Shown one piece after another: positions 35,703-44,500 of a stretch of DNA of 48,158 nucleotides. The stretch spans positions 1 through 48,158 of the forward strand of contig QZKF01000097.1 of NCBI GenBank assembly GCA_003599455.1, in the 5' to 3' direction. This DNA is from Comamonadaceae bacterium (GTDB taxonomy: Bacteria; Pseudomonadota; Gammaproteobacteria; Burkholderiales; Burkholderiaceae_C). The translations under genes were made by a program, and so were the position numbers. How positions within the stretch are numbered: position 1 is the first letter of the stretch; each line of letters opens with the position of its first letter. Below the pieces are notes generated by a model that saw nothing but the letters and a program-made list of their open reading frames with translations, did not search any database and was not told the DNA's origin.

Positions 35703-36416
35703 ATGAAGCCCATCCCCGCGCACACCCTCCGAGGCATCTCGTCCATGGCCACCCGCCAGGTGCTGGCCGAACTGGGCGCCGCGTTCGAGCAGCGCAGCGG
35801 CTGCGCGGTGGTCTTCGAGTCGGTCGGTGGCGTCGATGCCGCGAAACGCGTGGCGGCGGGCGAGGTGTTCGACCTGGTGGTGCTGGCCTCCGACGCGATC
35901 GACAAGCTGATCAACGCCGGCCACCTGCGCGCGGGCAGCCGGGTCGACCTGGTGCGCTCGGGCGTAGCGGTGGCGGTGCGCGCGGGCGCGCCGGTGCCCG
36001 ACATCGGCTCGGAAGACGCCGTCAAACGCGCGGTGCTCGCCGCGCGCAGCATCAGCTGCTCCACCGGTCCCAGCGGCGTGGAGCTGGCGAAGCTGTTCGA
36101 GCGCTGGGGCATCACGCAGGAGATCCAGGGCCGCATGGTCCAGGCGCCACCGGGTGTGCCGGTGGGCACGCTGGTGGCGCGCGGCGAGGTCGAACTGGGC
36201 TTCCAGCAACTCAGCGAGCTGATCCATGTCGAGGGCATCACGCTCGTCGGCGGCCTGCCGCCCAAGATCCAGATCATCACCACCTTTTCCGCCGGCGTGC
36301 CCATGGGCCTGGCCGACGGTTCACCCCAGGCCGGGCGCGTGCGCGCCTGGCTCGACTTCATGACCTCGGCGGACGCGGTCGACGCCAAGCGCCGCCAGGG
36401 CATGGAACCCGCCTGA
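35703..36416 (+). CDS. ModA-like substrate-binding domain protein without signal peptide
   Basis: The 237-residue protein has the fold pattern of type 2 periplasmic binding proteins such as molybdate-binding ModA. It begins at once with the first strand (AHTLRGISSMATRQVLAELG) and shows FESVGGVDAAKRVAAGEVFD and SCSTGPSGVELAKLFERWG. No signal peptide or membrane segment is present from either the ATG at 35703 or the longer frame from 35661, so it should be cytoplasmic. It heads the lig operon, in the place of pmdU and pmdK in Comamonas. A ligand-binding or enzymatic role in the pathway is possible; I cannot name one. Confidence 0.75.
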   Translation: MKPIPAHTLRGISSMATRQVLAELGAAFEQRSGCAVVFESVGGVDAAKRVAAGEVFDLVVLASDAIDKLINAGHLRAGSRVDLVRSGVAVAVRAGAPVPDIGSEDAVKRAVLAARSISCSTGPSGVELAKLFERWGITQEIQGRMVQAPPGVPVGTLVARGEVELGFQQLSELIHVEGITLVGGLPPKIQIITTFSAGVPMGLADGSPQAGRVRAWLDFMTSADAVDAKRRQGMEPA

Positions 36417-36446
36417 ACACCCGAACCCCCGGAGGAGAAGAAAGAC

Positions 36447-37481
36447 ATGAGCCTCATCATCGATTGCCACGGCCACTACACCACCGCCCCCAAGGCGCTG
36501 GAGGCCTGGCGCAACCAGCAGATCGCCGGCATCCAGGACCCGGCGGTGATGCCGAAAGTCGCCGACCTGAAGATCAGCGACGACGAGCTGCGCGAGTCCA
36601 TCGAGACCAACCAGCTCAAGCTGATGAAGGAACGCGGCAGCGACATCACGCTGTTCTCGCCGCGCGCCAGCTTCATGGCGCACCACATCGGCGACTTCAA
36701 GGTCTCCAGCACCTGGGCCGCCATCTGCAACGAACTCTGCTTCCGCGTGAGCCAGCTGTTCCCCGACCACTTCGTGCCGGTGGCCATGCTGCCGCAGAGC
36801 CCGGGCGTCGATCCGAAGACCTGCATTCCCGAGCTGGAGAAATGCGTCAAGGAATACGGCGCGGTCGGCATCAACCTCAACCCCGACCCTTCAGGCGGCC
36901 ACTGGACCAGTCCGCCGCTGACCGACAGGCACTGGTACCCCATCTACGAGAAGATGGCCGAGTACGACCTGCCGGCCATGATCCACGTGAGCACCAGCTG
37001 CAACGCCTGCTTCCACACCACCGGCGCACACTACCTCAATGCCGACACCACCGCCTTCATGCAGCTCATCCAGGGTGACCTGTTCAAGGACTTCCCGACA
37101 CTGAAGTTCCTGATTCCGCACGGCGGCGGCGCGGTGCCCTACCACTGGGGCCGTTTCCGTGGCCTGGCGCAAGAAATGAAGAAGCCGCTGCTGGACACGC
37201 ACGTGATGAACAACGTGTTCTTCGACACCTGCGTCTACCACCAGCCCGGCATCGACCTGCTCAACACCGTGATCCCGGTGAAGAACGTGCTGTTCGCCAG
37301 CGAGATGATCGGTGCGGTGCGCGGCATCGACCCGGGCACCGGCCACTACTACGACGACACCAAGCGCTACATCGAAGGCTCGAAGATCCTGAGTGCGGAG
37401 GACAAGCACCAGATCTACGAAGGCAATGTGCGCCGCGTGTTCCCGCGCCTGGACGCGCGACTCAAAGCCAAAGGACTCTGA
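36447..37481 (+). CDS. ligJ: 4-oxalomesaconate hydratase (LigJ/PmdE)
   Basis: The 344-residue amidohydrolase-superfamily enzyme hydrates 4-oxalomesaconate to 4-carboxy-4-hydroxy-2-oxoadipate in protocatechuate 4,5-cleavage. Metal-binding positions are suggested by [10 protein letters not shown] near the N-terminus, [10 protein letters not shown] and [39 protein letters not shown] is the characteristic LigJ C-terminal segment. Length matches the Sphingobium LigJ. A near-perfect ribosome site (GGAGGAG) lies ahead of the ATG. It is followed directly by ligK, ligI, ligA, ligB and ligC, the Comamonas order E-F-D-A-B-C. Confidence 0.93.
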   Translation: MSLIIDCHGHYTTAPKALEAWRNQQIAGIQDPAVMPKVADLKISDDELRESIETNQLKLMKERGSDITLFSPRASFMAHHIGDFKVSSTWAAICNELCFRVSQLFPDHFVPVAMLPQSPGVDPKTCIPELEKCVKEYGAVGINLNPDPSGGHWTSPPLTDRHWYPIYEKMAEYDLPAMIHVSTSCNACFHTTGAHYLNADTTAFMQLIQGDLFKDFPTLKFLIPHGGGAVPYHWGRFRGLAQEMKKPLLDTHVMNNVFFDTCVYHQPGIDLLNTVIPVKNVLFASEMIGAVRGIDPGTGHYYDDTKRYIEGSKILSAEDKHQIYEGNVRRVFPRLDARLKAKGL

Positions 37482-37482
37482 C

Positions 37483-38166
37483 ATGTACGAACTGGGCGTT
37501 GTCTACCGCAACATCAAACGCGCCGACCGCGCGGCCGCCGACGGCCTGGCCGCGCTGGGCTCGGCCACCGTGCACGAGGCCATGGGCCGCGTGGGCCTGC
37601 TCAAACCCTACATGCGCCCGATCTATCCGGGCCAGCAGGTCAGCGGCAACGCCGTCACCGTGCTGCTGCAGCCGGGCGACAACTGGATGATGCATGTGGC
37701 GGCCGAGCAGATCCTGCCGGGCGACATCGTGGTGGCGGCCGTCACGGCCGAGTGCACCGACGGCTACTTCGGCGACCTGCTGGCCACCTCGTTCCAGGCG
37801 CGCGGGGCGCGGGCCTTGATCATCGATGGCGGTGTGCGCGACGTGAAGGAGCTGCAGCGCATGGGCTTCCCGGTGTGGAGCAAGGCGATCAGCAGCAAGG
37901 GCACGATCAAGGCCACGCTGGGTTCGGTGAATATTCCGATCGTCTGCGCCGGCATGCTGGTGACGCCAGGCGACGTGATCGTGGCCGACGACGACGGCGT
38001 GGTCTGCGTGCCCGCCGCACGCGCCGTGGCCACGCTGGAAGCCGCGCAGCACCGTGAGAGCTTCGAGGGTGAGAAGCGCGCGAAACTGGCCAGCGGCGTG
38101 CTGGGGCTGGACATGTACAAGATGCGCGAGCCGCTCGAGAAGGCCGGACTCAAGTACATCGATTGA
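37483..38166 (+). CDS. ligK: 4-carboxy-4-hydroxy-2-oxoadipate aldolase (LigK/PmdF)
   Basis: This 227-residue class II aldolase of the RraA-like fold cleaves 4-carboxy-4-hydroxy-2-oxoadipate to pyruvate and oxaloacetate, and usually also decarboxylates oxaloacetate. Seen: [43 protein letters not shown], and the Arg-Asp pair of GGVRDVKEL that contacts substrate and metal. The ATG follows AAGGACTCTGAC, 1 base after the ligJ stop, so coupling is likely. It is the last enzyme of the protocatechuate 4,5 pathway. Confidence 0.94.
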   Translation: MYELGVVYRNIKRADRAAADGLAALGSATVHEAMGRVGLLKPYMRPIYPGQQVSGNAVTVLLQPGDNWMMHVAAEQILPGDIVVAAVTAECTDGYFGDLLATSFQARGARALIIDGGVRDVKELQRMGFPVWSKAISSKGTIKATLGSVNIPIVCAGMLVTPGDVIVADDDGVVCVPAARAVATLEAAQHRESFEGEKRAKLASGVLGLDMYKMREPLEKAGLKYID

Positions 38167-38175
38167 AAGCCTGAC

Positions 38176-39108
38176 ATGACACAACCGACATCCGGAGACT
38201 TCACCAAGACCGCGGGCTGGCTCGACTGGTACGCGGGTCCGAGCAAACCGCGCTTCCAGCTGCCCGCCGGCAGCGTGGACGCGCACTGCCACGTGTTCGG
38301 CCCCGGCGCCGAGTTTCCCTACGCGCCCGAGCGCAAGTACACGCCCTGCGACGCGAGCAAGGCCCAGCTGTTCGCGCTCCGCGACCACCTGGGCTTCGCG
38401 CGCAACGTGGTGGTGCAGGCCACCTGCCACGGCGCCGACAACCGCGCTCTGGTCGATGCGCTGGTGCATTCCGGCGGCAAGGCGCGCGGCGTGGCCACCG
38501 TCAAGCGCAGCGTGAGCGACGACGAGCTGCAGGCACTTCACAAGGCCGGCGTGCGCGGCGTGCGCTTCAACTTCGTCAAGCGCCTGGTGGACTTCACGCC
38601 CAAGGACGAGCTGATGGAGATTGCCGCGCGCATCCAGAAGCTGGGCTGGCACGTGGTCATCTATTTCGAGGCGGTGGACCTGCCCGAGCTGTGGGACTTC
38701 TTCACCGCGCTGCCCACCACCATGGTGGTGGACCACATGGGCCGGCCCGACGTGGGCAAGCCGGTGGACGGCCCCGAGTTCGAGCTGTTCCTGAAGTTCA
38801 TGCGCCAGCACCCCAACGTGTGGAGCAAGGTGAGCTGCCCTGAACGGCTTTCGGTGACGGGTCCCAGGGCTCTGAACGGCGAGCAGGCCGCTTACCAGGA
38901 CGTGGTGCCGTTCGCGCGCAAGGTGGTGGCCGAGTTCCCGGACCGCGTGCTCTGGGGCACCGACTGGCCGCACCCCAACCTGAAGGACCACATGCCCGAC
39001 GACGGCCTGCTGGTGGACTTCATTCCGCAGATCGCACCCACGGCCGAGGCGCAGAAGAAGCTGCTGGTGACGAATCCCATGCGCCTTTACTGGCCGGAGG
39101 AAAACTGA
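38176..39108 (+). CDS. ligI: 2-pyrone-4,6-dicarboxylate lactonase (LigI/PmdD)
   Basis: The 310-residue amidohydrolase-superfamily enzyme opens 2-pyrone-4,6-dicarboxylate to 4-oxalomesaconate. The N-terminus GSVDAHCHVFGPGAEFPY contains the HxH pair with the LigI-specific context. VDHMGRPDVG and LWGTDWPHPN (catalytic Asp) follow. LigI is known to work without a bound metal; the residues here do not contradict this. It lies between ligK (9-base gap) and ligA (2-base gap). Confidence 0.94.
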   Translation: MTQPTSGDFTKTAGWLDWYAGPSKPRFQLPAGSVDAHCHVFGPGAEFPYAPERKYTPCDASKAQLFALRDHLGFARNVVVQATCHGADNRALVDALVHSGGKARGVATVKRSVSDDELQALHKAGVRGVRFNFVKRLVDFTPKDELMEIAARIQKLGWHVVIYFEAVDLPELWDFFTALPTTMVVDHMGRPDVGKPVDGPEFELFLKFMRQHPNVWSKVSCPERLSVTGPRALNGEQAAYQDVVPFARKVVAEFPDRVLWGTDWPHPNLKDHMPDDGLLVDFIPQIAPTAEAQKKLLVTNPMRLYWPEEN

Positions 39109-39110
39109 CC

Positions 39111-40408
<1,298 letters not shown>

Positions 40409-40409
40409 C

Positions 40410-41372
40410 ATGAGCAAAACCATCAAAGTCGCCCTCGCTGGCGCCGGTGCCTTCGGCATCAAGCACCTGGACGGCATCAAGAACATCGACGGCGTGGAAG
40501 TGGTCTCGCTGATCAGCCGCGACCTCGACAAGACGAAAGAGGTGGCGGCGAAGTACGGCATCGCCCACGTCACCACCGACCTGGCTGACAGCCTGGCGCT
40601 CAAGGAAGTCGATGCCGTCATCCTGTGCACACCGACGCAGATGCACGCCGAGCAGACCCTCGCCTGCCTCAAGGCCGGCAAGCATGTGCAGGTGGAGATC
40701 CCGCTGGCCGACAGCCTCAAGGGCGCGCAGGACGTGATCGCGCTGCAGAAGCAGACCGGGCTGGTCGCCATGTGTGGCCACACGCGCCGCTTCAACCCCA
40801 GCCACCAGTACGTGCACAACGAGATCACGGCGGGAAAATTCAACATCCAGCAGATGGATGTGCAGACCTACTTCTTCCGCCGCACCAACACCAATGCGCT
40901 GGGCCAGGCGCGCAGCTGGACCGACCACCTGCTGTGGCACCACGCCGCGCACACGGTGGACCTGTTCGCCTACCAGTGCGGCAGCCCCATCGTGCAGGCC
41001 AACGCGATCCAGGGACCGATACACCCCGTGCTGGGCATTGCGATGGACATGAGCATCCAGCTCAAGGCCGCCAATGGCGCGATCTGCACGCTCAGCCTGA
41101 GCTTCAACAACGATGGCCCGCTGGGCACCTTCTTCCGCTACATCGGCGACACCGCGACCTATATCGCGCGCTACGACGACCTGTTCAACGGCAAGGAAGA
41201 GAAGATCGACGTGTCGAAGGTGGCGGTCAGCATGAACGGCATCGAGTTGCAGGACCGCGAGTTCTTCGCCGCGATCCAGGAGGGCCGTGAGCCCAACTCC
41301 AGCGTGGCCAAGGTGTTCGCCTGCTACGAGGTGCTGCACCAGCTGGAACAGCAACTGAACGCGAAAGGCTGA
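40410..41372 (+). CDS. ligC: 4-carboxy-2-hydroxymuconate-6-semialdehyde dehydrogenase (LigC/PmdC)
   Basis: This 320-residue enzyme of the Gfo/Idh/MocA family oxidises the hemiacetal form of the ring-cleavage product to 2-pyrone-4,6-dicarboxylate with NAD(P). The N-terminal Rossmann motif is ALAGAGAFGIKHLDGI. VEIPLADSLKGA holds the family EKP-like position, here EIP, as is usual in LigC. HTRRFNPSHQYV and WHHAAHTVDLFAYQ line the active site. It overlaps no gene but starts 1 base after ligB and ends 5 bases before the aldo/keto reductase gene. Confidence 0.94.
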   Translation: MSKTIKVALAGAGAFGIKHLDGIKNIDGVEVVSLISRDLDKTKEVAAKYGIAHVTTDLADSLALKEVDAVILCTPTQMHAEQTLACLKAGKHVQVEIPLADSLKGAQDVIALQKQTGLVAMCGHTRRFNPSHQYVHNEITAGKFNIQQMDVQTYFFRRTNTNALGQARSWTDHLLWHHAAHTVDLFAYQCGSPIVQANAIQGPIHPVLGIAMDMSIQLKAANGAICTLSLSFNNDGPLGTFFRYIGDTATYIARYDDLFNGKEEKIDVSKVAVSMNGIELQDREFFAAIQEGREPNSSVAKVFACYEVLHQLEQQLNAKG

Positions 41373-41377
41373 TCCCC

Positions 41378-42379
41378 ATGCAGCAACGCCAGCTCGGCCC
41401 GTTCAAGGTCTCCGCCCTCGGCCTGGGCTGCATGAACATCTGCCACGCCTATGGCGCGCCGGTGTCGAAGGAGCAGGCCGAGCGCGTGCTGCTGACCGCG
41501 CTCGACCAGGGGGTGACCCATTTCGACACCGCGGCGCTGTACGGCTTCGGTGCCAGCGAGACCCTGGTGGGGCAGGTGCTGGGCCAGCACCGCAGCCAGT
41601 TCACGCTGGCGAGCAAGTGCGGCATGCAGGGCGTGGACGTGGCCGGTGATGGCAAGCTGGTGCGCGTGATCGACGGCCGGCCCGCGACGATACGCGCCAC
41701 CTGTGAGGCCGCGCTCAAGCGCCTCAGGACCGACGTGATCGACCTCTACTACCTGCACCGCTGGGACAAGCAGGTGCCGATCGAAGACAGTGTGGGTGCG
41801 CTCAGCGACCTGGTGCGTGCGGGCAAGATCCAGACCATCGGCTTGAGCGAGGTGTCGGCCGCCACGCTGCGCAAGGCGCACGCGGTGCACCCGATCACCG
41901 CGCTGCAGACCGAGTACTCGCTGTGGACGCGCAACCCCGAGATCGCGGTGCTGCAGGCCTGTCGCGAACTGGGCGTGGCCTTTGTGGCCTTCAGCCCGGT
42001 GGCGCGCGGTTTCCTGTGCGGCGAGATCGATGTGGCCGCGCTCGACGCCAAGGACATCCGCCGCAGCATGCCGCGTTTTGCCCCCGACCACTACGCCGCC
42101 AACCTGAAGCTGCTGGCGCCGTTCCAAGCCATCGCGCGCGAAGTGGGTTGCAGCCCGGCCCAGCTCGCCATCGCCTGGCTGCTGCACCAGGGTCAGGACA
42201 TCCTGCCCATTCCGGGCACGGCGCGCGAAGACCACCTGCGCGACAACCTGGGCGCGTCGGACGTGAAGCTGGATGCCGCCACGCTGGCGAAGCTGGACGC
42301 GCTGATCAACCAGCAGACCGTGAGCGGAAACCGCTACAACGAGCAGTCGAACCGCGAGGTCGATACGGAGGCTTTTTAG
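41378..42379 (+). CDS. Aldo/keto reductase
   Basis: The 333-residue TIM-barrel oxidoreductase is the last gene of the lig operon. The catalytic tetrad is seen: Asp and Tyr in THFDTAALYG, Lys in LASKCGM and His in YYLHRWD. GLSEVSAATL and LPIPGTAREDHLRDNLGA bind NADPH. Such enzymes reduce aldehydes and ketones. A role in salvaging ring-cleavage aldehydes, or in a side branch of methoxyphenol metabolism, would suit the context; pmd operons of Comamonas as I know them do not include it. Confidence 0.9.
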   Translation: MQQRQLGPFKVSALGLGCMNICHAYGAPVSKEQAERVLLTALDQGVTHFDTAALYGFGASETLVGQVLGQHRSQFTLASKCGMQGVDVAGDGKLVRVIDGRPATIRATCEAALKRLRTDVIDLYYLHRWDKQVPIEDSVGALSDLVRAGKIQTIGLSEVSAATLRKAHAVHPITALQTEYSLWTRNPEIAVLQACRELGVAFVAFSPVARGFLCGEIDVAALDAKDIRRSMPRFAPDHYAANLKLLAPFQAIAREVGCSPAQLAIAWLLHQGQDILPIPGTAREDHLRDNLGASDVKLDAATLAKLDALINQQTVSGNRYNEQSNREVDTEAF

Positions 42380-42410
42380 TAGCCCCGCGCTCCGCCGCTG
42401 CGGCCCTCGG

Positions 42411-42845
42411 CTACCTGGGTTGGCGCACGCAGCTCAGGTCGCCTTCCTTGCAGTCCAGGTGGCGCTGCAGCTCGGCGGTGCGTTCGCGCGTCATGCGCGC
42501 CTGGCACTGCCAGTAAATCATCGGCGCGGCGCTGCCGCCGTCGATGCCGCTCTTCTCGAACTCGCAGGCCTTCACCCGGTACTGGATCCATTCGGTCTGC
42601 GCCTGGCGCAGCAGCTGGCGCGGCTTGTTGCCCACGCTCTGCGACAGCGTCCTGTAGGTTGTTGCGTAGGCGGCGGTGGCGGCCTCGAAGTCCTGGAACG
42701 CGCAGGCGTTGAGCTGGCTCTGGGTGGTGGGCACCTGCTGGCAGTCCACCGCGGGCGCGGGGGTGCCGGTAGACGTGGCCAGCGCGAGCGCCACATGCGC
42801 GGCCAGGCCCAGGACAATCAGGTGTTTCAACGCGGCGGTTTTCAT
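42411..42845 (-). CDS. DUF1311 / lysozyme inhibitor LprI-like secreted protein
   Basis: This 144-residue protein has a Sec signal of about 23 residues (LAAHVALALATS) and a small domain with six Cys and the DUF1311/LprI pattern: VDCQQVPTTQSQLNACAFQD, then LLRQAQTEWIQYRVKACEFE and IYWQCQARMTRERTAELQ. LprI-like proteins can inhibit lysozyme, but most members are uncharacterised. It is divergent from the Spy-like gene and ends 31 bases from the aldo/keto reductase gene. The shared upstream region has repeats that may bind the nearby response regulator. Confidence 0.83.
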   Translation of the reverse strand: MKTAALKHLIVLGLAAHVALALATSTGTPAPAVDCQQVPTTQSQLNACAFQDFEAATAAYATTYRTLSQSVGNKPRQLLRQAQTEWIQYRVKACEFEKSGIDGGSAAPMIYWQCQARMTRERTAELQRHLDCKEGDLSCVRQPR

Positions 42846-42901
42846 TGGGGGCTCCCGGCGCCAAGCCGGCGCGCGCCACGCATTGTGCCGCCCGCGCCCC
42901 T

Positions 42902-42926
42902 GAAATGAAACGAAACAAACCGAAAC
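42902..42926. promoter_or_regulatory. GAAAC-type pentamer repeats, possible response-regulator binding site
   Basis: Five consecutive pentamers, GAAAT, GAAAC, GAAAC, AAACC and GAAAC, lie between the divergent LprI-like and Spy-like genes. OmpR-family regulators bind direct repeats with a 10-bp period; CpxR uses GTAAA-N5-GTAAA. First, third and fifth pentamers fit that period. The OmpR-type regulator encoded at 43799 is the natural candidate. Confidence 0.5.
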
Positions 42927-43000
42927 CCCCTTGAGACCACGCCCCGGGGGCCGGCCGGCACCATCACGGTCATGTTCAACAGTCCTGAAAGGACACCGTC

Positions 43001-43471
43001 ATGAAACCCTGGATCAAACGCTCGCTCATGGCCTTCACCGGCATCTCCATCGCCATCGGCGGCCTGGCCGCCTGCGGATCGCACGGCCACCACGCACGCG
43101 GTCCCATGAGCGCCGAGAAGATGGCCGAGGTGCGCGGCAAGGTGATCGAGCGCGTCACCAGCAAGCTCGACCTGAACGCCGAGCAGCAGCAGAAGCTGAA
43201 CGTTCTGGCCGACAAGCTGCAGGCCCAGCGCACCGCGCTCATCGGCCAGACCACCGACCCGCGCGCCGAGCTGGGTTCGCTGGTGGCCGGCGAGAAGTTC
43301 GACCGCGCCCGCGCGCTGAACCTGATCGACGAGAAGACCCGCGTGGTGCAGGTGAGCAGCCCCGAGGTGATCACCGCGCTGGCCGACTTCTACGACAGCC
43401 TGAACCCGACCCAGCAGGCCGAGGTGCGCGAGCGCATGCAGAAGCGCAAGGGCTGGTTCTCGCGCGGCTGA
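43001..43471 (+). CDS. Spy/CpxP-like periplasmic lipoprotein
   Basis: The 156-residue protein resembles the LTXXQ-motif family of periplasmic chaperone/stress sensors. It has an N-terminal signal with lipobox LAAC (Cys25), then a His-rich GSHGHHARGP. A helical region follows with LDLNAEQQQKLNVLADKL and, near the end, LNPTQQAEVRERMQKRKGW, the two LTxxQ-like repeats. CpxP restrains the Cpx kinase and Spy protects proteins. It heads an operon with a 99-residue protein, a response regulator and a histidine kinase, so a CpxP-like feedback role is plausible. Confidence 0.82.
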   Translation: MKPWIKRSLMAFTGISIAIGGLAACGSHGHHARGPMSAEKMAEVRGKVIERVTSKLDLNAEQQQKLNVLADKLQAQRTALIGQTTDPRAELGSLVAGEKFDRARALNLIDEKTRVVQVSSPEVITALADFYDSLNPTQQAEVRERMQKRKGWFSRG

Positions 43472-43485
43472 AGCGGGTGCGCACC

Positions 43486-43785
43486 ATGTCGCCCGTGTTG
43501 CAACCCATCGCCCAGCGGCTGCGCGACCACGGTCCCGCGCTGCTGGCCGGCGTGGACGATCCGCACGACGAGCTGCTGGCCCTGGTCTGGGGCCCGCGCT
43601 TCGACCGCGAGCATGCGCTCGGCCTGTGGGCCAGCCTGTCGCGCCGCCAGCCCCAGGAGGCGGTGCTCACGCTGCCGGCCATCCTCTCGGTGGCCGACCG
43701 CTTCGACGGCCTCGACAAGGGCGCCCAGCAGCGGCTGCGCCGCCTCATCGTGCGACACCGCGCGCTGAGCGACGCCGCCACCTGA
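43486..43785 (+). CDS. Conserved-looking hypothetical protein, 99 residues
   Basis: I do not recognise this protein. It is predicted soluble and helical, rich in Leu, Arg and Ala, with repeated Asp-Pro/Arg segments (GVDDPHDELLALVWGPRFD, LSVADRFDGLDKGAQQRLRR). No signal peptide or membrane helix is evident. It sits 14 bases after the Spy-like gene and 13 before the response regulator gene, so it is probably part of the operon and could influence the two-component system. The ATG at 43486 is the only start giving a compact fit. Confidence 0.65.
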   Translation: MSPVLQPIAQRLRDHGPALLAGVDDPHDELLALVWGPRFDREHALGLWASLSRRQPQEAVLTLPAILSVADRFDGLDKGAQQRLRRLIVRHRALSDAAT

Positions 43786-43798
43786 CCGACAATGCCGC

Positions 43799-44500
43799 AT
43801 GCACCGCGTTCTGCTCATTGACGACGACGAACAGCTCGGGCCGCCGCTGGCCACCTATTTCCAGCGCTTCGAGCTGGCGCTGACCCACGCGCTCAGGCCC
43901 AGCGAGGGTCTGGCGCGCCTGCGCAGCGGCCTGTTCGATGTCGCCATCCTCGACGTGATGCTGCCCGAGATGGACGGCTTCGAACTCTGCCGCACCATCC
44001 GCAAGGAGAGCGACATTCCCATCGTGATGCTCACCGCGCGCGGCGACGTGATGGACCGGGTGGTCGGCCTCGAGCTCGGCGCCGACGCCTACCTGCCCAA
44101 GCCCTTCGAGCCGCGCGAGCTGGTGGCGCACATCCAGACCGTGCTGCGGCGGCGCAACGGCGGCAACGGACCGGCTGCCACCGCCTCCGCCGTGCCTGGC
44201 GTGCTGGCCTTCGACGGTCTCACCATCGACCCGGCGCGCCGCAGCGTGCTGCGCCAGGGCGAAGCGGTCGAGCTCACCGGCACCGAGTTCGAGCTGCTGC
44301 ACCTGCTGGCCAGCGACAGCGGCCGCGTGTTCAGCCGCGACGACATCCTCAACCAGCTGCGCGGCCACGAGGCCGAGCTCTACACCCGCGCGGTGGACAT
44401 CGTGGTGAGCCGCCTGCGCAAGAAGCTCGAGCCGCTGGACTGCATCAAGACCCTGCGCAACGCCGGCTACTCGCTCGCGCTGCGCAAGCTTGCGCCATGA
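43799..44500 (+). CDS. OmpR-family response regulator (CpxR-like)
   Basis: The 233-residue regulator has a receiver domain with acidic pocket DDDE (8-11), phosphoacceptor Asp52 (AILDVMLPEMDG), Thr79 and Lys101 (LPKPFEPRELVAH), and a C-terminal winged helix (LTGTEFELLHLLASDSGRVF, YTRAVDIVVSRLRKKL). It is probably phosphorylated by the kinase gene that overlaps it by 4 bases. Target candidates include its own operon and the divergent LprI-like gene, through the GAAAC repeats at 42902-42926. Confidence 0.93.
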   Translation: MHRVLLIDDDEQLGPPLATYFQRFELALTHALRPSEGLARLRSGLFDVAILDVMLPEMDGFELCRTIRKESDIPIVMLTARGDVMDRVVGLELGADAYLPKPFEPRELVAHIQTVLRRRNGGNGPAATASAVPGVLAFDGLTIDPARRSVLRQGEAVELTGTEFELLHLLASDSGRVFSRDDILNQLRGHEAELYTRAVDIVVSRLRKKLEPLDCIKTLRNAGYSLALRKLAP

